From: Symbiodinium natans
Lineage: Eukaryota; Sar; Dinophyceae; Suessiales; Symbiodiniaceae
DNA: 27,500 nucleotides
Assembly (NCBI GenBank): GCA_905221605.1
Contig: CAJNDS010002697.1
Coordinates: 162,501-190,000, forward strand
Reading direction: 5' to 3'
The notes under the pieces are model-generated. The model was not told the DNA's origin and did not search any database. It saw only the letters and a list, made by a program, of their open reading frames with translations. Positions 21,194 through 27,500 of the stretch are shown one piece after another; within the stretch, counting starts at the first letter, position 1, and each line of letters begins with the position of its first letter. The translations under genes were made by a program, and so were the position numbers.

Positions 21194-21836
21194 TCTAGGG
21201 GTTTCATGGCCATAGGGTTTCCAGGTTGAGGGCTTACCGGGTCTTGGGGGTTTCAAGGCATGCGGCTTCATGGTTTAGAGGGCTTTAGGGTCTTGGGGTT
21301 CCAAGGTTTAGGGCTTTATCGCTTTGGGGCTTCAAGGTTGGGATGTTCGCCCGTATACTAACACTCCAACACTCCTGAATAGGATTATAGAAGGGGGTAC
21401 CTGGGATCCCTAGAAGGACTGGCAGTATAGGGGGGAACATCCCAAGTCATAGGGCTTTAGGGTATAGATGCTCGGTTTTTAGGGCCTCAGGGTTATAGCT
21501 CTTCGGGTTGATGTTAGATTGGGGCTTAGGGCTTATGGCTTAGGGTTTAGGGTTCAGGGTTTAGGATTTAGGGTTTAGGGCTTATGGCTTGGGGTTTAGG
21601 GTTTAGGGTTCAGGGTTTCGGGGAGAAGGGTCTAAGGGTTTTAGGGTTTTAGGGTTTCAGGGTTCACAGCTTAGGGCTTGGGGTTTATAACGGGTTTTGG
21701 TGTTTGTGGAGGGTCTTCATTCGGGACTTAAGCTTTGGCCTCAGAACCCTCACAGAAATTACAATTTTACAGCCGCGGGGGTGTGGTGGGGGCGAAGACT
21801 CACAGGACGCCGGGGCTTTGGGGTTTAGGCTTAGGG
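21194..21836 (-). repeat. Degenerate TTTAGGG-derived region with a hairpin
   Basis: Mostly decayed G-rich heptamers (TTTAGAGGG, TTCAAGG, CTTATGG). 21338-21445 is a separate foldback. 21530-21670 contains GGCTTATGGCTTGGGGTTTA-type text that recurs at 24551, suggesting a shared ancestral block. No gene seen. Confidence 0.7.
21338..21445. mobile_element. Hairpin (MITE-like) element, 108 bp
   Basis: Arms TTGGGATGTTCGCCCGTATA (21338 onward, 22 bp) and the complement at 21424-21445 match at 20 of 22 positions. Centre contains GGTACCTGGGATCCC. Sits in decayed TTTAGGG DNA. Confidence 0.5.
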
Positions 21837-21965
21837 TTTAGGGTTTAGGGTTTAGGGTTTAGGGTTTAGGGTTTAGGGTTTAGGGTTTAGGGTTTAGGGT
21901 TTAGGGTTTACGGTTTACGGTTTACGGTTTACGGTTTTGGGGTTCAGGGTTTAGGGTTTAGGGTG
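21837..21965 (-). repeat. (TTTAGGG)10 then (TTTACGG)4
   Basis: Ten exact TTTAGGG units (21837-21906) followed directly by four exact TTTACGG units (21907-21934), then TTTTGGGG, TTCAGGG and TTTAGGG. Confidence 0.97.
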
Positions 21966-22540
21966 AAAGTCCGAAACCCTCATGCCCGGGAAAGCCCCAT
22001 GGCACAGCAAGCGAGCCCTTCATGCCCCAATGCACTGATACCCCTGATTTCGTCAAAACCTTGATACCCTAATGCCCTAGTGACCTCATGCCTACTTTAC
22101 CCTGACGCCTTGAGAAGCCGTACTGGACCCACAGCCCACGCCAGGGGAATGGTATCATCTCACGGTGAGTGAGAAGGACTTGCAAGGGGTGTTTTGAACC
22201 CCTCGAGGCAGTGTTGAAAACCCTGAGTTACAAAGGCCCAGGGCCCTGACACGCCTTCTGTGCAGGAGGCACAATGTTTCCCAAGTCGCAAATCCCCCCC
22301 CCCCCCCCGCTCCCCCAAGAAAAGCAACAGCCCCTAATGTGCTGTAGGTTAAGCAGGAGCGCGGAAGGGGGGAGGGTGTGCATTCCTGGAGGACTAGACT
22401 AGTTCCCGGGCGGGTCCCTGTGCTGGAGACTACACTAAACAGGTGAACAGGTGTCCAATAGCCTTCAAGGTGTGCGGGGCCGTTTTTTTTTTGTTTTTTG
22501 TGTTTTTGTTTTGTGGGCTCCATTTTGCTTTTCCTACATG
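21966..22540. other. Unique stretch with poly-C and T-rich tracts
   Basis: CCCTCATGCC/CCCTAATGCC fragments to 22100, then unique sequence, a run of about 16 C near 22291-22306 and a T-rich tract (22482-22512) resembling the one at 20430-20455. Minus-strand frames of 120-150 codons cross these tracts and are low-complexity artefacts. Confidence 0.35.
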
Positions 22541-22990
22541 CGGCTTGGCTTGGCGCGGCTTGGCACCTCTCTGTTCAAAACGGTGCAGCTTGGCTGCTTG
22601 GCTGGCTCGGCTTGGCTCTCGTTTCCCTCCCTGGGCGCGACTTGCCTCAGTTGGCTTGCTGCTTGGCTTAGCTCGACTTGGCGCAGCAAGCTTGGATTGA
22701 AGTTGGGGGGGGCGGGGAGGATGGGGGCTGGCAGCGCTTGCCCCACCACCCCCCCCCCCCCCCGACCTGATATTGTGTAAGCTGCGCAAGTCAACAGTAT
22801 GCCGTGTTCCGCCAAGCCCAAGCCCAGCCGCACAAAAATGACAAGAGCAGAACTCCAAATGTCACAGACAACCAGCCAAGCCAAGACGAACCAAGCCGCA
22901 CCCCCAAGCCGCACCCCCAAGCCGCACCCCCAAGCCGCACCCAGGGGAAAACAAACGAAGACAGCCCCGCGAGCCAAAGGCCGAGCCCCC
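22541..22990. repeat. Inverted GGCTTGG / CCAAGCC low-complexity region
   Basis: 22541-22695 is dense in CGGCTTGGC-type units on the plus strand; 22800-22990 is dense in the complement. About 100 bp with a C-run separate them. Within the right arm AAGCCGCACCCCC repeats three times exactly plus a partial copy (22893-22942). The halves could fold into a long imperfect stem. Confidence 0.65.
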
Positions 22991-23112
22991 AAGCCCTAAG
23001 CCCTAAGCCCTAAGCCCTAAGCCCTAAGCCCTAAGCCCTAAACCCTAAACCCTAAGTCCTTTAAACCCTAATCCCTAAACCCTACTGTAAACCCTAAACC
23101 CCAAACCCTAAC
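22988..23112 (+). repeat. (CCCTAAG)n then CCCTAAA array
   Basis: About seven CCCTAAG units switch to CCCTAAA at about 23037, then degenerate units. Confidence 0.95.
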
Positions 23113-23164
23113 GCAGGTAAGCCAGACATAGACAACTTCGTCTTGCATCTTGTGGGACCTGCCC
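23113..23164 (+). other. Short island bracketed CCCTAAA / TTTCGGG
   Basis: Contains CAG|GTAAGCC (donor-like) and, after ACATAG, a short open frame (DNFVLHLVGPALG). Too short to call. Confidence 0.18.
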
Positions 23165-23245
23165 TAGGGTTTCGGGTTTAGGGTTTAGGGGGTTGGGGTT
23201 TAGAGTTTAGGGTTTTGGGTTTAGGGTTTAGGGTTTGGGGTTTTG
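23165..23245 (-). repeat. TTTAGGG array
   Basis: Mixed TTTAGGG, TTTCGGG, TTTGGGG and TTTTGGG units. Confidence 0.9.
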
Positions 23246-23655
23246 GGTTTTGGCCTCTTCGTCGCATAAAATTCGCCGCCCAATTCTGCGCAGATGGGCT
23301 GGCCGTGCTGCTTGTGGCCACCGATGTCTAGCGGTGGGGGCATGTGCCTTGAGGGGAGCTGCCAGACCCTCGGGTCACGTTTCAGGATTTGGGGGCAAAT
23401 CCCAAACTAGGGGTAGGCTTGAATTGAACTAAATTCGAAATTTAATCCGCTCTAGAATCCTCATGAAGCCATAAAAGAATCTAAATTGTTTTAAAAAGAG
23501 CCCTCAAACCTACCCCAGTAAACCCTAGGTCTGCATTTAGGCACCTCCGGTATGATGCCCTCATCCATGCCACAGTCGCTTGATGCCCTGCAGTGGCGTG
23601 CAAGAGCACATCTTGGTAGGGTGTCGGGTTTCGGGCGTTGGGTTTCCTAATACCC
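23246..23655 (+). other. Unique stretch
   Basis: A plus frame of about 55 codons (KIRRPILRRWAGRAACGHRC) and a shifted one (SAQMGWPCCLWPPMSSGGG) are open over 23270-23410; neither is compelling. 23425-23500 is AT-rich. Confidence 0.25.
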
Positions 23656-24030
23656 GTAGCGTAGGGTTTGGGGTTTGGGGTTTAGGTTTTAGGGTTGAGG
23701 GTTGAGCCTTGAGGGTTGAGGGTTTAGGGTTGAGGGTCTAGGGTCCCCAATGCTTCACCTCGCCACTGCTGGCCGCCATGGGACTTTGTTGTTGCATGAG
23801 GTGGTCCTCAAGAGTCTGCCCGGCCTTTGCCAAGCCCTTGCTAGCAATCCCCCCCGACGTGGCTTGAGCAGGAAGAGAGCGCAGAAAAGTTGGCTTCCAG
23901 CATTCCGGGAACCCTATGAACCCTAAATCCTGCAGCCTAAAATCCAGGATAAGGGGGGGGGGAGCCTTTATGTATGGGACTGGGAACTGAACCCCTGCAA
24001 AAGCCCTAAGCCTTGAAGATGCAGCCCCAA
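23656..24030 (-). repeat. TTTGGGG/TTGAGGG array and unique spacer
   Basis: Degenerate G-rich units at 23660-23745, then unique sequence with no recognisable gene and a run of nine G near 23954. Confidence 0.6.
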
Positions 24031-24120
24031 GCCTAAACCCTAAACCCTAAACCCTAAACCCTAAACCCTCAACCCTAAACCCCAAACCCTAAACCCTAAA
24101 CCCCACACCCCAAACCCTGA
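24031..24120 (+). repeat. CCCTAAA array
   Basis: Five to six good units, then CCCTCAA, CCCCAAA and CCCCACA variants. Confidence 0.94.
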
Positions 24121-24157
24121 CCCCCCACCCCCTCAAAAAGCAAAGCGCACGCAACAC

Positions 24158-24402
24158 ATGGCTCGAAACTCTGCATCCCCTGGTGCGGAGTTGCTAAGAA
24201 GCCCTGCTTGGCAACTCAACCCTTGTGGGTTTAGGGTTTAGGGTTTAGGGTTTGGGGTTTAGGGTTTAGGGGTTTAGGGTTTAGGGTTTAGGGTTTAGGG
24301 TTTTCGGGTTTAGGGGGGGAGGATTTACCAGTTTTTTCTCGCCATGGGCTGCGCTGGATCTGCCGAGAGGCTGCGGTGCCTCGTCTTATAGCTTCGTGCA
24401 GG
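24158..24402 (+). repeat. Duplicated segment, copy B (split by a TTTAGGG array)
   Basis: Homologous to 18028-18165. The left part (24158-24205) and right part (24332-24402) flank about 103-126 bp containing a TTTAGGG array absent from copy A. The interval can be read as GC (24206) or GT (24229) to AG (24331, TTTACCAG). The right part reads FFLAMGCAGSAERLRCLVL, against PVLIAMGCTGSADRPQCLYL in copy A. Confidence 0.7.
24229..24320 (-). repeat. TTTAGGG array inside duplicated segment B
   Basis: About ten units with TTTGGGG, TTTAGGGG and TTTTCGGG variants. Confidence 0.95.
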
Positions 24403-24592
24403 GTTTAGGGTTGAGGGTTTAGGGTTTTTAGGGTTTTTAGGGTTTTTAGGGCTTTTGGGGTTTAGGGTCTTGGGTTTAGGGCTTAGGGCTTAGGGCTTAG
24501 GGTTTAGGGTTTAGGGTTTAGGGTTCAGGGTTTAGGATTTAGGGTTTAGGGCTTATGGCTTGGGGTTTAGGGTTTAGGGTTTAGGGGTTAGG
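24403..24592 (-). repeat. TTTAGGG/TTTTTAGGG array
   Basis: Includes three TTTTTAGGG units, three CTTAGGG units and a TTTAGGATTTAGGG segment like that at 21550-21590. Confidence 0.9.
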
Positions 24593-24703
24593 GGTCCACT
24601 GGTTTTGCCGGTGCTGCTGACCTCGGCACGCATGGCACGCTCGCACGCTTTGCGACCAAGGGAAGTTGTGTCGTGCCAGCTTCGTGTAGTCGTCACGCCC
24701 TGA
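24592..24703 (+). CDS. Exon-like island with a stop codon
   Basis: After GGTTAG, reads one Gly codon and then 35 codons from 24596 (PLVLPVLLTSARMARSHALR, then PREVVSCQLRVVVTP) to TGA at 24701-24703. Hydrophobic then basic; could be a terminal exon. The acceptor would come from a TTAGGGG unit. Confidence 0.3.
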
Positions 24704-24719
24704 ATCCGAAACCCTGCAA

Positions 24720-24835
24720 CCTGAAGCCTGAAACCCCAAACCCCAAACCCAAAATCCCAAAGCACAAAACCCAAAACCCTAAAAAGTAAACCCTAGCCCT
24801 AAACCCTATATCCGGCGCCCTTAAACCCTAAACCC
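24720..24835 (+). repeat. CCCCAAA/CCCTAAA array
   Basis: Variable units including CCCAAAA and CCCTAGCC. Confidence 0.85.
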
Positions 24836-24848
24836 CAATGAGCCCCAG

Positions 24849-24913
24849 AAGGCGAACCTTCCTTCCAGTCCCAAAGCTCGAAGCTCTGCCTCCTCAAGCC
24901 CTGAACCCTTGCG
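24849..24913 (+). CDS. Exon-like island, Ser/Pro/Ala-rich
   Basis: After GCCCCAG, 21 codons plus two bases (KANLPSSPKARSSASSSPEP, then L) to GTTTAGG at 24914. Bracketed CCCTAAA on the left, TTTAGGG on the right. Confidence 0.33.
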
Positions 24914-25025
24914 GTTTAGGGTTGGGGGCTCAAGTTTAGGGTTTAAGGGTTTAGGGGTTTAGGGGTTTAGGGGTTTAGGGGTTTAGGGGTTTAGGGTTTA
25001 GGGTTTAGGGTTTAGGGTTTAGGGC
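24914..25025 (-). repeat. (TTTAGGGG)n then TTTAGGG array
   Basis: Five to six successive 8-mers TTTAGGGG, then about five 7-mers. Confidence 0.95.
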
Positions 25026-25148
25026 CTTAAACCTTGAACCCGAAATGCCGGTGCTCCCCGTTTGGAGCCTCGAGATCAGTTGACACCAGAGAGTAGAAAG
25101 AAGGCTTTGATGAGCCCTCAAGAATCCTTTGCAGGAATGCGAAGTCGT
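25026..25148 (+). other. Unique island
   Basis: One frame reads KKALMSPQESFAGMRS up to C|GTAAACCC at 25147, a donor formed by the start of the next array. Weak exon candidate. Confidence 0.22.
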
Positions 25149-25275
25149 AAACCCTAACCCTACACCCTACCCCCTACACCGTAAACCCTAAACACTAAAC
25201 CCCAAACCCAAATCCCTAAACCCGAAACCCTAAACCCCAAACCCAAAACCCAAAACCCTAAACCCTAACCTCCCT
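25149..25275 (+). repeat. CCCTAAA array, degenerate
   Basis: Starts GTAAACCC; many variants (CCCTACA, CCCCAAA, CCCAAAA). Confidence 0.92.
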
Positions 25276-25306
25276 TCTTACTCCCCGTGAAGCACCAGGA
25301 CCCCAG

Positions 25307-25388
25307 GAGAAGCGGATGGCGTCTTCGCATCCTTGGCCGGAGTCCAGGATGCGCCGGCCTAAGAGCGAGGCTTTGAAAGCCCCCTGGG
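25307..25388 (+). CDS. Exon-like island, duplicate of 18790
   Basis: After GACCCCAG, 27 codons plus one base (EKRMASSHPWPESRMRRPKS, then EALKAPW) to GTTTAGG at 25389. 49 of 57 bases match 18790-18846 with no indel. The donor is the first heptamer of the following array. Confidence 0.42.
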
Positions 25389-25389
25389 G

Positions 25390-25452
25390 TTTAGGGTTTA
25401 GGGTTTAGGGTTTAGGGTTTAGGGTTTAGGGTTTAGGGTTTAGGGTTTAGGG
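25390..25452 (-). repeat. (TTTAGGG)9
   Basis: 63 bp of exact units ending against the hairpin element at 25460. Confidence 0.97.
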
Positions 25453-25459
25453 AGAGATA

Positions 25460-25586
25460 CACTTGGAGGTTCATGGGTACTTATAACCCTAATTCGAACT
25501 GTACTGATAAAGCGCCCCAAGTCATATACGTAGGTATATAAGTAGACGATTAATTGGAGTTATAAGTACCCATGAACCTCCAAGTG
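25460..25586. mobile_element. Hairpin (MITE-like) element, 127 bp
   Basis: A perfect 27-bp inverted repeat (CACTTGGAGGTTCATGGGTA... at 25460-25486; complement at 25560-25586) extends to 35 bp with two mismatches. The centre is AT-rich and contains TATACGTA. No coding capacity. No convincing target duplication. Confidence 0.65.
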
Positions 25587-25826
25587 GTTTGAGAGTTGAG
25601 GGGCCCCCTTGAGGGAATTAGAGTATTAGGGTTTAGGTTTTTGGGTCCGCTTTTCTGGGGGGCGGCGCGTAACCTCGTTCGCCCACATACTACCCTATAC
25701 CCCTTGAAACTGGGACCCCTTTGGACGACCACCCCCCCCCCCCCCCCCCCCCCCCCCCCTTACTTGGAAACCCAGAAAAAAGCTGCCTGAGACCGGAAAT
25801 CACAGCAAATCCTAAGCCGCAATTCC
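25587..25826 (+). other. Unique stretch with a 28-base poly-C tract
   Basis: 25732-25759 is 28 consecutive C. No gene recognised; frames crossing the tract are low-complexity. Confidence 0.5.
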
Positions 25827-25886
25827 TAAGCCCTAAACCCTAAACCCTAAACCCAAAACCCTAAACCCTAAACCCTAAATCCTAAA
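25827..25886 (+). repeat. CCCTAAA array
   Basis: About seven units with CCCAAAA and TCCTAAA variants. Confidence 0.93.
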
Positions 25887-25895
25887 CACACCCAG

Positions 25896-25960
25896 CACAA
25901 GGTGTGCACAGAACCCGAGTCTGAGCCGCTCCCCAAGCTGATGTCGCAGACGGAGGCCGA
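25896..25960 (+). CDS. Exon-like island, Glu/Pro-rich
   Basis: After CACCCAG, 21 codons plus two bases (HKVCTEPESEPLPKLMSQTE, then A) to GTTTAAGG at 25961. Bracketed CCCTAAA and TTTAGGG. Composition resembles the islands at 12325 and 13880. Confidence 0.36.
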
Positions 25961-26001
25961 GTTTAAGGGCTTTTGTTGTGTTTTAGGTTTTTAGGGTCGG
26001 G

Positions 26002-26135
26002 TTTAGGGTTTAGGGTTTAGGGTTTAGGGTTTAGGGTTTAGGGTTTAGGGTTTAGGGTTTAGGGTTTAGGGTTTAGGGTTTAGGGTTTAGGGTTCAGGTT
26101 TTAGGGTTTAGGGTTTAGGGTTTAGGGTTTAGTGG
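26002..26135 (-). repeat. (TTTAGGG)13 and variants
   Basis: 26002-26092 is 13 exact units, followed by TTCAGG, TTTTAGGG and four more units. Confidence 0.97.
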
Positions 26136-26640
26136 ACAGGTCGCGTGCTGGTAAGCGCGCAGTAGTGTGAAGACATGCCCACCCCAAAGGCCACCCCATC
26201 ACGACTCGCAGCGAGCCGAACCACAGCCAGACTAAACCAAACCAAAGCCATTCTAAACTGTCAATCACGTTTAGGAAACATTAGAAAACTTGGGAAACTT
26301 ATATAGGACCCTGTGGTCACTGGGGACACTTTTGGGACATTGGGACGCTTGGGTCACTCGGCACTTTTGTGGGCAAACTTTTGGGAAACTTTTCGGCAAA
26401 CTTCTTGGCGAACTTTCAGAGCACTTGAAACAAGACGCACAGCTTGGGATGCTTGGGGCACTTCGGACTTGCGTTTGGTTCATATGTGCATACATAAGAT
26501 ACTGGAATCCCCGCATCGCTTGGGACACGGTGGCAACATGTTGGCCAACTATGGGGAAGTTGGCGCCTGATTTCGTTAGATTCTTTGGTCGCCCGGGGCC
26601 GGAAGGCAAGATACCGCCCTCAAGGTTGCACTAGGGCGGT
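26136..26640 (+). other. Unique block with AACTTTTGGG-like short repeats
   Basis: 26276-26420 contains many imperfect copies of a 10-11 base unit (GGGAAACTT, CACTTTTGGG, GCAAACTTTTGGG). Frames of about 112-114 codons are open on both strands across it (plus MGNLYRTLWSLGTLLGHWDA; minus from 26609), as expected of short-period repeats. No domain recognised. Confidence 0.3.
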
Positions 26641-26794
26641 CTGGCCGGGAGGGCCATTTCATTGATTCTCTAGCCTTCCAAAGGCCTCCGGTCACCGGCA
26701 AAGTTTTGTGGCCAATGGGATTGGGTCACTTGTGGTAGAAGGCCAACAAGGATCACACGGGGCTTCCAGAGCCTCGCAGGAGCCCTACAGGACG

Positions 26795-27007
26795 TCAAGA
26801 TACCAAAAATTTTTTAGCAGTTGAGGGGGGTTTTGTCAGGGGAGCCGCAAGGGGGAGTCCCAGGCAGGTCGCCAGATGGGTTTCAGTTTCAGGGGTCCCT
26901 GCCTTAAGGCAGAGTAGTGGTGCTTCGGCTTGAGGGTAATACAAGATATACAGTGCCTGGCTTATCGACCCCTCAGAGGCGCGGTTGGCAGGCTCTGCAG
27001 TTGCCAT
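26795..27007 (-). CDS. Unidentified 70-codon ORF
   Basis: ATG at 27005-27007 to TGA at 26795-26797 on the minus strand. It starts MATAEPANRASEGSISQALY and ends PPSTAKKFLVS. Mixed composition without telomere-derived text, but short and unrecognised; could be chance. Confidence 0.22.
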   Translation of the reverse strand: MATAEPANRASEGSISQALYILYYPQAEAPLLCLKAGTPETETHLATCLGLPLAAPLTKPPSTAKKFLVS

Positions 27008-27500
27008 GGTTTCGCTGAGCGATCGACTGCGCCCCACTACCCAAGAGAGGTGAGAAGGGTGGCGAGATTAGGGTTGAAGGGTTTAGGGTGTTAAGGGTTA
27101 AGGTTTTTAGTTCTTGGGGTTGTAAGGGCTTTTGGGCTTGGGGGTTTCGTGATATTTTGGGCGCAGCTGAGTTTTTGTGCTGTTGTCGGCGGAAAGCGGG
27201 GAGGAGGTTGGGTGGGGTGGGGTTCGGGCTACAGCCCTCAGCCTTTACAGTATGCCCGTAAACCCTTTGAAGGTTCGTGTGGGAAAGTGCAGGTTGACCG
27301 GTGTCTCAGGCTCGAGACGTGTGACGCTCGCAGAGGTTTTTGCCGAACTCTCGATGAAACCCAAACCCTACACCCTCAAATCCCAAATCTTCAAGCTGTG
27401 GACACCAAATGGAAGCCCCAGACTCGATAGGGTTTGAGCTGTCCTAAACGCTAAACCACCCTCAGCCGTCAACCCCTAAACAGGACGCACAACTGCTGGC
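27008..27500 (+). other. Unique end region with degenerate heptamers
   Basis: 27065-27115 has decayed TTTAGGG. After CTTTACAG (near 27249) two plus frames are open: MPVNPLKVRVGKCRLTGVSG from the ATG at 27252 to TGA at 27435-27437, and YARKPFEGSCGKVQVDRCLR in another frame. The first is the longer, but its middle (KPKPYTLK) derives from CCCTACA-type units. Window ends without a clear gene. Confidence 0.25.

Noticed and set aside
22155-22992. Overlapping ORFs of 85-152 codons on both strands
   Set aside because: They run through poly-T, poly-C and GGCTTGG simple repeats, and several frames are open at once, as expected for low-complexity DNA.
1-27500. Chromosome end (true telomere)
   Set aside because: Arrays are short, in both orientations, interspersed with unique DNA and contain many variants; no terminal uninterrupted run is present.
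1-27500. CRISPR array, bacterial operon or plasmid features
   Set aside because: The regular repeats are heptameric telomere-type units without spacers of constant size; gene structure and retrotransposon are eukaryotic.

Overview
This is eukaryotic nuclear DNA, most likely from a dinoflagellate. Three things point there. The telomere-type heptamer TTTAGGG/CCCTAAA pervades the window. A single-ORF Ty1/copia element has zinc fingers and extra enzyme-like domains of the kind I associate with dinoflagellate retroelements. Short exon-like islands have boundaries that often fit GT, GC or GA donors with AG|G acceptors. No rRNA, tRNA, spliced leader or housekeeping gene was recognised, so the taxon is an inference.

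Layout. 1-1441: (CCCTAAA)n and (TTTAGGG)n arrays with exon-like islands between them. 1442-10674: one complete, apparently young Ty1/copia LTR retrotransposon on the minus strand. It has two 306-bp LTRs differing at one base, a 5-bp target duplication (GGTTT) made inside a TTTAGGG array, a polypurine tract, a candidate tRNA-iMet-type primer site and one uninterrupted gag-pol frame of about 2,870 codons. 10680-27500: some 40 telomere-motif arrays in both orientations separated by 50-600 bp of unique DNA. This includes a set of Lys/Glu-rich in-phase exon-like blocks (14.9-16.0 kb), other exon-like islands, several hairpin-forming (MITE-like) elements, homopolymer tracts and a diverged duplication (18.0-18.9 kb against 24.1-25.4 kb).

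How the parts work together. The retrotransposon polyprotein carries, in order: coiled coil, capsid-like region, CCCH finger, CCHC knuckle, aspartic protease, a cytosine-methyltransferase-like fold lacking the catalytic Cys, integrase with a long acidic insert, a 2OG-Fe(II)-oxygenase-like domain with its ligand set intact, reverse transcriptase, RNase H, hydrophobic segments and a SAP-like motif. Outside the element, the telomeric arrays look less like dead telomere and more like intron material. They abut plausible splice sites, bracket islands in the order CCCTAAA-island-TTTAGGG, are flanked by short direct repeats in the best case, and one array is present in one duplicate and absent from the other. 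The gene models are inferences from short open frames and need transcripts; the retrotransposon is certain.
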